Under the pieces are notes generated by a model, which saw only the letters and a program-made list of their open reading frames with translations, had not been told where the DNA came from and made no database searches. The translations under genes and the position numbers were made by a program. A DNA stretch of 64,000 bases from Pseudomonas cannabina (lineage in GTDB: Bacteria > Pseudomonadota > Gammaproteobacteria > Pseudomonadales > Pseudomonadaceae), in assembly GCF_900100365.1 (NCBI RefSeq), contig NZ_FNKU01000001.1, positions 620,001 through 684,000 of the forward strand. The letters are read 5' to 3'. This document shows, piece after piece, positions 53,483-61,644 of this stretch (positions within the stretch are counted from its first letter, which is position 1; the number at the start of each line of letters is the position of its first letter).

Positions 53483-54604
53483 TCAAAGGGGCTGACGCCT
53501 GACGGTGGTTTCAAGCACATTGACGACTGCTCCATCGTTGAAGTAACCGTTTAAAAAGTACCATGGCCGTTGGCATAACGCCGAGATCACTGGTTCTGGC
53601 AGAGGTTTGGCCGTCAGATCGAATATGGAGGAAGGGAAGGCATTGTCCTCATTCAGGACCTGGTCCATCAGCAGCGTTCTTTTGTGGTGGTGGATCTCTT
53701 CAATTCCAACGACGGTGGCAGTCTCCGAGGAGAGTCGAGGAATGACGACCGCATCAATGCGTCCGTGAGATCGCATCGGAGAATTAAACAGCCTGGCCAG
53801 CAAACGGGGAGAGAGCGAAGCTTTTTTAAAGGGATGTGTTTTTGACCAGAAGCCGATCTCGCCGCTCGGGCTCACGTAATGCTCATTCGCAGGCAAGTGC
53901 AGTTCGGCAATGTCACGTAGATGAAACTCGCCCACCTGGCTTTGTATGGGGCTCCCATGGGCAGCCAGACAATCGCCGTCCAGGTAAACTAGGCTCCTGT
54001 CGTTGGCACAAAAGCTGCCTCCGGGGTGGCGCAAACTATTGATTAGCAGCGAAGTCTTTCCAGCACCGGAACCGCCAAGTACCAAACAGCCACTGTGTTC
54101 GAATGAGATAAAGCCGCCATGAATCCTGAGCAGGTCATGTTCGCTGAGCGTGATCATCGCTTCACGTGACAAGCGTACGGCCAGTAACAGCGCGCTGACC
54201 TCATCGGAGATGCACCAAACGATTACCGAGTTTGAGCTAAACAACATCCAACCGCTGTCCACTGCGTGTGCCAGTCTAAAATCACCGACTCGCAACACCT
54301 GCAAGGTCGCTCCGAAATACCACGGCATCGTTTCAGCCTGTGCCTCAAAGCCATGGGTTAGTTGTTCAAGCTCGGCGGGAAGCGCCCCGGTGTTGACCTT
54401 TACCGCATACCGAACGCAAGAATCGTCTTCTTGAAGCGGCACCGCGAAATAAGGTGATACATAAGCGCTGAAGAGGCGCAAGGTGCCAGCATCCGCCAAG
54501 GTAACCTTGAGCGTGGTGCCCATGAAACCGAACACTGTCGAGAATCTCGAGTGCGCGCTTTCTCGTTCATACACGGTCATAAGAGCGTTGAGATACTTGT
54601 CCAT
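53483..54604 (-). CDS. HPr-kinase-like protein
   Basis: A 373-residue protein with an N-terminal domain of unknown fold (about 1-150) and a C-terminal HprK-like P-loop domain: LVLGGSGAGKTSLLINSL near residue 175, then SFCANDRSLVYLDGD and a later RLSSETATVVGIEE. Homologues that sit beside PqqD-like proteins and nucleotidyltransferases are annotated HprK-related kinases of peptide-modification systems, and a similar kinase phosphorylates some lasso peptides. The frame is intact. It ends 31 bases above the HAD gene. Confidence 0.82.
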   Translation of the reverse strand: MDKYLNALMTVYERESAHSRFSTVFGFMGTTLKVTLADAGTLRLFSAYVSPYFAVPLQEDDSCVRYAVKVNTGALPAELEQLTHGFEAQAETMPWYFGATLQVLRVGDFRLAHAVDSGWMLFSSNSVIVWCISDEVSALLLAVRLSREAMITLSEHDLLRIHGGFISFEHSGCLVLGGSGAGKTSLLINSLRHPGGSFCANDRSLVYLDGDCLAAHGSPIQSQVGEFHLRDIAELHLPANEHYVSPSGEIGFWSKTHPFKKASLSPRLLARLFNSPMRSHGRIDAVVIPRLSSETATVVGIEEIHHHKRTLLMDQVLNEDNAFPSSIFDLTAKPLPEPVISALCQRPWYFLNGYFNDGAVVNVLETTVRRQPL

Positions 54605-54660
54605 CGTGTGTTCGTCTCAAAGTAGCGGTTCGGTTGGGGTCTCTGTTCCTACACTTGCGG

Positions 54661-55360
54661 TCAATGATGCCCCTGAAGATGCTGGATAAAATCGATAATG
54701 TATTCGTACTGTTGATCAGCCGGTTCATTCATCAATTTCAGTATTCGCTTGTCGGAAGCGAGCAGTTCTTCGCACAGCTTCTCGTATTGGGCATGCACTG
54801 CCTGTAAAAGCGCAAGGTTGTCATGTTGCCAACGCAGCTCACCATCAAGGGCACGACAGTGCAGTCTCTCTCGCAATACGTGCAGATCCGGAAGCATGCA
54901 AACCAGCACGTCAGGAAAGCCATGGGGAAGGAAAAGGCGGTCGATGTGTTCGTTTAATCGCCTGGTTTCATCTTCCGTTATCCAACCTAGGGAGACGCTG
55001 ATTTATTCTAAAACCCAGCTGTTGCCCCCAGATAAATCAAGGCCTCCAGAGCGTTGCAGGGACGAAAAATCGAATAAATCAGCGCCTCCCTAGTTCCTGG
55101 TAGGCGTTGATGTAGCAGAGGGTATCGTAGATACAACGGTCTGCCAGCACCGTGGTGGGGCGTGGAGCTTTTTTATTCTCTATTTGTTCAACAAGGTATT
55201 TTATGGCGCGAACGCTGGCCCGTTGGTACGCGGATGTCTCAGGTATCTGGAATGAGAAAGCAAAGCCCCGGGAATACCTGCTGTGAGTTACCAATTGATT
55301 GATGGCGGTAGATTTACCCGCGCCATGCGGACCGCAAAAGTAGAGAATCGATGATGTCAT
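54661..55360 (-). pseudogene. P-loop (thymidylate-kinase-like) kinase, split by a MITE
   Basis: Removing the MITE and one CTAG restores 198 residues. The start MTSSILYFCGPHGAGKST carries Walker A at 10-18, and TTVLADRCIYDTLCYINAYQEL resembles the DR(Y/F) substrate-site motif of deoxynucleotide kinases. After the insertion the frame continues GWITEDETRRLNEH to LQGHH. The split falls about codon 91, so both parts are useless alone. The start overlaps the cyclohydrolase-like gene by 4 bases. The substrate could be a nucleotide or a small alcohol; I cannot tell. Confidence 0.85.
54991..55089 (-). mobile_element. MITE copy 9 inside the kinase gene (TSD CTAG)
   Basis: 99 bp flanked by CTAG at 54987-54990 and 55090-55093. 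Confidence 0.95.
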
Positions 55361-55887
55361 GCTGGAGTCATTACGTGGGTCTTGACACCTCGGCTTTCCA
55401 ATGCGGCCTTTTTTTCCGCACTCTCGGAAAGGAGGTACACATCGACAATGTCCAGATGCTTCAATATTTCGGCAATCTGACCGAAGTCGCGAAGATCATA
55501 GTCGAGCCCCAAACGCATACAAGCATCCAAGCTGCTAAGATTGTGCTGTTGCCTTTCTGTGTAAACTCTGACTTTACTTACGAGTCCCCTACCTCGTCCG
55601 TCATGCTCGTCCGTGTAGATAATCAAACCGTTATCCAGCCGATTGAGTGTATGCATGGCGTCGGTCATCTGTGTACAGCAGTCACACTCATGATCGCCTG
55701 CAATATGCCCCAGCGCGCAGGCCGATTGAATTCGCAAAGGAACGGGGGACATTAGATTTCGATAGGCAAACATGTGATGAAATAGTTGGCCTTTATAATT
55801 GGCCTCCATGGCACCTATATAAAACTTACCGATATCATTTGTGATCGTTGCACCCCATGCAGCATCTAGAACTTGAAAATCAGGCAT
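55357..55887 (-). CDS. GTP-cyclohydrolase-II-like protein
   Basis: A 176-residue RibA-like protein, shorter than housekeeping RibA (about 200). The three zinc cysteines keep their spacing: C57-x10-C68-x-C70 in RIQSACALGHIAGDHECDCC, and the GTP-site segment reads TDEHDGRGRGLVSKVRVY (usually EGRGIGL). The usual SLR before CDC is replaced by DHE, so the reaction may differ from that of RibA. A GTP-derived pyrimidine or pteridine-type building block would be the family's expectation. Confidence 0.85.
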   Translation of the reverse strand: MPDFQVLDAAWGATITNDIGKFYIGAMEANYKGQLFHHMFAYRNLMSPVPLRIQSACALGHIAGDHECDCCTQMTDAMHTLNRLDNGLIIYTDEHDGRGRGLVSKVRVYTERQQHNLSSLDACMRLGLDYDLRDFGQIAEILKHLDIVDVYLLSESAEKKAALESRGVKTHVMTPA

Positions 55888-55925
55888 AAATCAACCTGTA
55901 ATGACTGCGAATTAAACAACCGTTA

Positions 55926-56910
55926 TTAGTTGACGGTTGCAATAAGAAGAGGAACTTCGGTGACTTTTTCATGCGGATAACCATGCCCCCACATACCGTC
56001 CTCCCCAAAGCATTCGCCGTGATCGCCAGCGATGACCACCAACAGTGGATGAGAAATCTTCGATAGGAGAATGCCCACTTTTCGATCGACTTCTTCCAGC
56101 GCTGTCACTTGTAATTTTTGCAACTGCGCGAGCGCAGCGGTATCCACGTCCACCTCGTGAGAGAACGCTTTTTTCAACCCCCACAAGTTCTTATGTTTTT
56201 TTATTGTTTCTTTTGCTGATTCCGGCAAAGGCGCGACACCGCAGTCGTAGGGTACATGGGTTTCAGGACAATTTATAAACAGGAAGAACGGGTCGCTGCC
56301 TATTTCATCAACAAGCTCATCAATATGATTCAGTGGAAACTCATAAGCCTCCCTTTCCGTAAACACGGAAACGAAGTCATTCTTCCCATAAAAATGAAAG
56401 GTATCGAAATGCTTGGCCAGCGCAGGATGCCTGAACCAGCGAACACCCCCGGCACCAATCACTCGGAAGCCACGTTTTGCGTAGGATTTGGGGACCGATT
56501 CACCGTCAATGCTGACACCGATGGTCATAGGGTCGCGTCGGCGTCCTGAAGCGAGACGCCATAGCTGGCGTACTTCAGGACTATAGAAATCATTGAAAGG
56601 AGGCGTGATAACGGAAGGCAGATAGCCCATGAAAAAGCTCATGTGTGCCGGTAGCGTGTACGTTCCATGGGTGCCCGCCGCGCGTGTATGACCGAGACTG
56701 TCAAAAGTCGGCGTCCTGGCTTGAGAAAAAGAATCATAACGACATGAATCCACAGTAATAAATAGCACACTCCGTTCTGACATTGCTAGGGAGACGCTGA
56801 TTTATTCTAAAACCCAGCTGTTGCCCCCTGATAAATCAAGGCCTCCAGAGCGTTGCAGGGACGAAAAATCGAATAAATCAGCGGCTCCCTAGCTGGGCTA
56901 TCTGGTTCAT
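55926..56910 (-). pseudogene. Sulfatase-like (alkaline-phosphatase superfamily) hydrolase, start cut off by a MITE
   Basis: Metal-dependent hydrolase or transferase. The metal motif LFITVDSCRYDSF and the nucleophile region GTYTLPAHMSFFMG use Thr, not the formylglycine Cys of classic sulfatases. The second metal site is IAGDHGECFGEDGMWGHG. The original start is ATG 56910, right after AAGGAGGATCC; the MITE enters after six codons. Removal gives 293 residues. An internal ATG (56783) leaves the catalytic domain whole but has no ribosome site, so expression should be low. Confidence 0.83.
56790..56888 (-). mobile_element. MITE copy 10 at the start of the sulfatase-like gene (TSD CTAG)
   Basis: 99 bp flanked by CTAG at 56786-56789 and 56889-56892. 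Confidence 0.95.
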
Positions 56911-57050
56911 GGATCCTCCTTGAGTATCGAACAGTCATTACATGCCAGTGAATACGAAGAGTAGATGGACGATGTATTATCAACTACTCTTGAATCAGCA
57001 CATCCTTGTGCAACTAATACATCCGTTTAATGTGACAACCTCAAGCGGTG

Positions 57051-57152
57051 TTATTTAGGTGCGTGAATGGCACCGCCACTTGAAGTGAAGGTGATTACAG
57101 CGCTTACGGCTTGCTGTTCGGTCGTGGTAAGTACGCGAATATTATGATTCAT
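57051..57152 (-). CDS. Small peptide, candidate precursor peptide
   Basis: 33 codons: MNHNIRVLTTTEQ, a short Ala/Val-rich middle, and the tail TFTSSGGAIHAPK. A ribosome site (AAAAGGA) lies 8 bases upstream. A TTGACA box is about 100 bases further up. It is the first gene of the leftward cluster, 140 bases above the sulfatase-like gene. The layout (polar leader, then a Ser/Thr/Gly-rich tail) and the nearby PqqD-like and kinase genes suggest a ribosomally made, modified peptide. This is inferred; no known family is recognised. Confidence 0.55.
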   Translation of the reverse strand: MNHNIRVLTTTEQQAVSAVITFTSSGGAIHAPK

Positions 57153-57225
57153 GAAGATCATCCTTTTAGTTCATAAATTGAGATCAATTTGATCGTCTTC
57201 GAGACTTTTTAATCGCCTCGCATCA

Positions 57226-57254
57226 ACCCTAAACAGCCCCAGGGGATGTGTCAA
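57226..57254 (-). promoter_or_regulatory. Possible sigma-70 promoter of the leftward cluster
   Basis: TTGACA, 17-base spacer, then TAGGGT (a weak -10). It lies about 75 bases above the peptide start. No hrp box is present here. The rest of 57153-57351 shows nothing else. Confidence 0.3.
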
Positions 57255-57351
57255 AAAATCATCCAACAGTAAATGTTACAAGATGTTTCATGATTTCGGC
57301 GCGGCAAAGCATGTCGGTTAATTTCTTGACATGTGACAAATCAATGCTTAA

Positions 57352-57450
57352 GGAGACGCTGATTTATTCTAAAACCCAGCTGTTGCCCCCAGATAAATCA
57401 AGGCCTCCAGAGCGTTGCAGGGACGAAAAATCGAATAAATCAGCGCCTCC
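57352..57450 (-). mobile_element. MITE copy 11 (TSD TTAA)
   Basis: 99 bp between TTAA at 57348-57351 and 57451-57454. It shares its right duplication with the IS that follows. Confidence 0.95.
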
Positions 57451-57454
57451 TTAA

Positions 57455-58663
57455 GGAGACGCTGAACAATTAACCCGTTCGCACCGTCCCCATTTCCAAG
57501 CCGGTTTTTTTCAACCTGCCGGCCTTATTTTACGTTTCTCGAGCAGATTTCTGCCCTCATTTTGCTGAAAGGCGGGCCAGTCCCGCCTTTCAGACGGATT
57601 TATCCTGCCGTCTGTTGTAAATACCGCTTGGCCAGCATCAGATTGGCCAACCCAAACAAACTGAACAACTGCGCTGTATTCTTTTCCAGCCCACGGTAGC
57701 GAACCTTGCGATGATTGAAGCGCACCTTGATTACCTGGAAGGGGTGCTCGACCTTGGCACGCAGTTGCGCCTTGGCATATTCAATTTTGCGCTTGACCCG
57801 ATACAGCACGCTGCCTTCGCCGTGCTGCTTGTAACTGCTTGGCCGTTCTGCAATCGACCAGATAACGTCCCGTTCAGCATGCTCCGGTCGCTTGGCCGCA
57901 CCGGTGTATCCAGCGTCACCCGAAACATAGGTTTCGTCACCGTGAAGCAACTGGCCAACCTGGGTGACATCCGCCACGTTAGCGGCCGTCCCTACTACGC
58001 TGTGCACCAGCCCCGACGTGGCGTCTACACCAATGTGGGCCTTCATCCCAAAGTGCCATTGATTGCCTTTCCTGGCCTGATGCATCTCAGGATCACGCTT
58101 GCCTTCTCGGTTCTTGACCGAGGGCGGCGCGGCGATCAGAGTAGCGTCGACGATAGTGCCTTCCTTGAGCAGCAGCCCCCGGCTGGCCAGATGCTGGTTA
58201 ATCGTTTCAAACAGCAGCCGGGTTAGCTGATGGACTTCCAGCAAGCGGCGAAAACGCAGCAAGGTGGTGGCATCCGGTGCAGACTCGCGACCCAGGTCGA
58301 TACCCATAAAACCGCGGATGGCCTGGCTGTCGTAGACGGCATCTTCGCAACCTTCATCGGAGAAACCGAAACACTGCTGCACGACGTACATGCGCAACAT
58401 GCGCGACACCCCTATCGCAGGGCGTCCGCGCTTGCCTGCGGTGTTGCTATAAAACGGCGCCACTTGCGCCTCCAGCAGGGCCCAGGGCACCAACTGTTCA
58501 AGGTCAGCCAGGAAGCGATCTCGGCGAGTCTGCTTTTTCTTGCCGGTATATTCGAGTTCGGAGAAGGTCTTCTGCACGCGCGTAACGCTCACGGAGAGGG
58601 AGGCTGTTGAAGGAACTTAGTGTGCCAAGGGTGGGGACAGTTGGCTATTTTTGCAGCGCCTCC
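57455..58663 (-). mobile_element. IS5-family element A, copy 2, 1,209 bp (TSD TTAA)
   Basis: Reverse orientation relative to copy 1. TTAA lies on each side. It is inserted between the leftward cluster and the rightward nucleotidyltransferase gene. Confidence 0.93.
57600..58592 (-). CDS. IS5-family transposase (element A, copy 2)
   Basis: 330 residues, identical to the product at 27710-28702 as far as I can compare, which implies recent movement. GTG start. Confidence 0.93.
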   Translation of the reverse strand: MSVTRVQKTFSELEYTGKKKQTRRDRFLADLEQLVPWALLEAQVAPFYSNTAGKRGRPAIGVSRMLRMYVVQQCFGFSDEGCEDAVYDSQAIRGFMGIDLGRESAPDATTLLRFRRLLEVHQLTRLLFETINQHLASRGLLLKEGTIVDATLIAAPPSVKNREGKRDPEMHQARKGNQWHFGMKAHIGVDATSGLVHSVVGTAANVADVTQVGQLLHGDETYVSGDAGYTGAAKRPEHAERDVIWSIAERPSSYKQHGEGSVLYRVKRKIEYAKAQLRAKVEHPFQVIKVRFNHRKVRYRGLEKNTAQLFSLFGLANLMLAKRYLQQTAG

Positions 58664-58760
58664 TTAAGTCTTCGAGTCCTAAGGTTGCTGGAATTGAGGG
58701 GATATCACTTTGATATTGATTGGTGTCACATTGCCGCTTTTATCACTGTAAGGAGGTTAA

Positions 58761-59970
58761 ATGAGTTATGCATCTCAAGCTCGCGTGACGCCGTCAGAGA
58801 CGGAGTTGGCTGCAATCAAGGAAAGGCTCGATGCTTTTTTGAATAATGATGAGCAAAAACCTTTGTATACGTTCCTGTCTGGCTCGGTTGCCGAAGGACT
58901 GGCGACGCCAAGCTCCGACTATGATGTATATGCCGTTTATGAAACCTGCAGCGAAGGTGAAACGCTTGTTACAGGCGGACCTAGGGAGACGCTGATTTAT
59001 TCTAAAACCCAGCTGTTGCCCCCAGATAAATCAAGGCCTCCAGAGCGTTGCAGGGACGAAAAATCGAATAAATCAGCGCCTCCCTAGACCTATCGAAGTC
59101 ACCCGAATTAGCCTCGCTAAAATAGAGCATATCGTCGAGATGCTCTTAGACGGCGAAGACCTACCAAGCATGACAAACTATGAATTGCTGCTGTGTCATC
59201 GACTGTATTGCGGGATTGGCCTAACCAACGCTCACAGTTTCGATCAATTGAAAAAAATGTTGGATATCGATATTTTCAGAAAAAGGCTGGGGGATTTCTG
59301 TCAGCTCAATGCCGAGCGCTCATTGAGGGCCTCTTCCGGTTTCGTCGATGCGGGAGACTTCGATTCTGCCGTGCTCGCAGCTCGAACCGCGTCAAAGCAC
59401 AGCTTTAATCAGTTTCTGGTCTTCTGTGGCGCCACGTCTTTACTGGACAAATGGCAGCTACGATATGCACAGCTTTTTATCGGTGAAACACATTTGGCAC
59501 TGGAGCGCTTTGCGGATGTTTTCGCTGGCGAATTCAGCGGCTCCGTATGCCAAAAAAAAGTTTACCTCCATCGGTGTTATCGCTTTCTGCAGGTCATGTC
59601 GGATCATTCCGTGATGTCTAATCGTATGCCTGAAAAGGAATTCTGGACTGTCTCTCGTTTCCTCCCATCTCATCCTTCAGGAAGGAACCGGCTGCTTGAA
59701 AAACCAGCAGGTGTTCGTGTTGTTAGTCACGCAGACACTTTTTTCCTACTGCGGGTAAATATCCCGATCATGGAGCTTCCAGTGCCTGCGGTACTGATAT
59801 GGGCACTGATCGATAACGACTCTTGCGTCAACGACGTTCTGCAACGAGCTATTGAAGGGTTCCAAATATCCAGAGAAGAATGTCTTCAATATCTGCAGGT
59901 ATTTCTATTGGCTGGTGTTGTTACGATGAGCTGTTTCAACCTTGCTCTGAGTGAGCTGACTGATGACTGA
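58761..59970 (+). pseudogene. Nucleotidyltransferase-PqqD-like fusion, split by a MITE
   Basis: Removing the MITE and one CTAG gives 368 residues. ATG 58761 follows AAGGAGG. The N-terminal part has the nucleotidyltransferase motif FLSGSVAEGLATPSSDYDVY (G41-S42, D53-x-D55). A helical middle with NYELLLCHRLYCG follows. The last about 80 residues (LPVPAVLIWALIDNDSCVN to FLLAGVVTMS) resemble PqqD/RRE peptide-binding domains. The insertion is near codon 74, just after the catalytic motif. Such a fusion could bind a leader peptide and transfer a nucleotide to it or to a partner. Confidence 0.78.
58985..59083 (-). mobile_element. MITE copy 12 inside the nucleotidyltransferase fusion (TSD CTAG)
   Basis: 99 bp flanked by CTAG at 58981-58984 and 59084-59087. 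Confidence 0.95.
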
Positions 59971-60116
59971 TGGTGCGGTCACAGGGTGTATTTTCCCAGT
60001 AACCCTAAGAGCTCAATCTGGGCGAAGTTCAGAGCAATTTGATCATATCCAACTATGTTCATAATGAACGTATTTAAAATTAATTATTTAACTATCAAGC
60101 TATGAAGTGAGTGTTT

Positions 60117-60767
60117 ATGACAAAAACTTACACAGACGCCACTAACGCCAGGAGATTTCATGATGAGGAGTCTAAGTGCTGGGATATCTATCCGCCTCGT
60201 CTGGATATAAGCAAGGGTGATCGAGCCAGCCTAAAAAAACAAAAGCCTTGTGTGCTGTGGTTTACCGGGCTGTCAGGGGCGGGAAAAACCACGCTGTCTA
60301 GTTTGGTTGAACTTAAGCTTTTCAAGTTGGGGTATCATACATATGTGCTCGATGGTGACAATGTAAGGAGCGGGCTGAATCGTGACCTTGGCTTCACAGA
60401 GCCTGAACGTGCCGAGAATATGCGGAGAGTAGGTGAAGTCGCAAAGTTAATGTGTGATGCGGGATTGATCGTATTATGCGCATTCGTTTCTCCACTTACA
60501 TCGGAGCGAAAAAAGCTTCGTGATTTTTTTCAACCTAATGAGTTTTTTGAGATTTTTGTGGATTGTCCGTTGGCTACCGTAGAAGCTCGGGATACAAAAG
60601 GATTATATAAAAAAGCCCGGATTGGCGACTTGGCGAATTTTACTGGTGTTAACGCTCCATACGAGGCACCCACGACGCCAGACCTTCACCTGAAGACGGA
60701 AGTATATTCGCCAGATTATGTCTCTGAGCAATTGATGCAATTTCTTAAAGAGACTGGGTTCATTTAA
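60117..60767 (+). CDS. cysC: Adenylylsulfate (APS) kinase
   Basis: A 216-residue APS kinase that makes PAPS, the sulfate donor for sulfation. Walker A is GLSGAGKTT at 51-59; DGDNVRSGLNRDLGF, ENMRRVGEVA and FVDCPLATVEARDTKGLYKKA follow, as in CysC. It is complete and stands alone rather than fused to CysN. ATG 60117 is chosen; GTG 60111 is possible. It follows the nucleotidyltransferase fusion by about 145 bases. Next to a sulfatase-like gene it hints at a sulfated product or intermediate. Confidence 0.93.
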   Translation: MTKTYTDATNARRFHDEESKCWDIYPPRLDISKGDRASLKKQKPCVLWFTGLSGAGKTTLSSLVELKLFKLGYHTYVLDGDNVRSGLNRDLGFTEPERAENMRRVGEVAKLMCDAGLIVLCAFVSPLTSERKKLRDFFQPNEFFEIFVDCPLATVEARDTKGLYKKARIGDLANFTGVNAPYEAPTTPDLHLKTEVYSPDYVSEQLMQFLKETGFI

Positions 60768-60853
60768 CTGCTCTCATTCATACAATAATCAAAAACGAAA
60801 AGGAATGGCAGCCGCACATGAACTCATGTAGGTTCCCTGAGAAGAGCGACTAA

Positions 60854-60954
60854 GGAGTCGCTGATTTATTCGATTTTTCGTCCCGGCAACGCTCTGGAGG
60901 CCTTGATTTATCTGGGGGGGCAACAGCTGGGTTTTAGAATAAATCAGTGTCTCC
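60854..60954 (+). mobile_element. MITE copy 13
   Basis: 101 bp (longer G-run) with CTAA on the left and TTAG on the right. It is in direct tandem with copy 14. Confidence 0.93.
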
Positions 60955-60958
60955 TTAG

Positions 60959-61057
60959 GGAGGCGCTGATTTATTCGATTTTTCGTCCCCGCAACGCTCT
61001 GGAGGCCTTGATTTATCTGGGGGCAACAGCTGGGTTTTAGAATAAATCAGCGTCTCC
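60959..61057 (+). mobile_element. MITE copy 14 (TSD TTAG)
   Basis: 99 bp between TTAG at 60955-60958 and 61058-61061. It shares the left TTAG with copy 13. Confidence 0.95.
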
Positions 61058-61061
61058 TTAG

Positions 61062-61537
61062 AAATGAAGAAACAGCCGAGTTAAAACGACGAGTTCGTTC
61101 TGCCACCATCCCTCAGCGAGAGCGGCGGCTAGCACGCATAATCCTGCTGGCTGCCGAAGGCGAAACTCGAGATAACATCGCACGGTTGACGGGCATTTTC
61201 ATGCCCAACGATCACGCTCTGGTATCGCCAGATTCAGGCGTTGGAGCGAACACAGCCGGGTTTGCTTTTGGGCATCGGTCACATCCAGACTAAGTCCATG
61301 ATTTCACCCGCCATGGCACTGTCACGTTATTCGCTGCACTGGGTTACGTCCAAGGGAATTGATCAGCAGCATCGAGCGTTAGGGAGGCGCTGATTTATTC
61401 GATTTTTCGTCCCTGCAACGCTCTGGAGGCCTTGATTTATCTGGGGGCAACAGCTGGGTTTTAGAATAAATCAGCGTCTCCTTAGCAGAGGCATCAAGAG
61501 TGGCTGACCTTTCTCAACAAGATCAACAAAGAAACGC
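61062..61537 (+). pseudogene. Decayed IS630-family transposase
   Basis: Scattered frames recall IS630 transposases: an N-terminal RRLARIILLAAEGETR-like piece, then TRHGTVTLFAALGYVQGN and WLTFLNKINKE. Internal deletions and stops are present, and MITE copy 15 lies within it. Not functional. Confidence 0.7.
61383..61481 (+). mobile_element. MITE copy 15 (TSD TTAG)
   Basis: 99 bp inside the IS630 relic, flanked by TTAG at 61379-61382 and 61482-61485. Confidence 0.95.
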
Positions 61538-61541
61538 CTAG

Positions 61542-61640
61542 GGAGGCGCTGATTTATTCGATTTTTCGTCCCTGCAACGCTCTGGAGGCCTTGATTTATC
61601 TGGGGGCAACAGCTGGGTTTTAGAATAAATCAGCGTCTCC
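61542..61640 (+). mobile_element. MITE copy 16
   Basis: 99 bp with CTAG on the left and CTAA on the right. The right CTAA is shared with the IS that follows. Confidence 0.93.
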
Positions 61641-61644
61641 CTAA

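Noticed and set aside
57711..58226. 171-codon frames opposite the IS5 transposases (also 28076 and 62082)
   Set aside because: Antisense shadows repeated with each IS copy; no family features.
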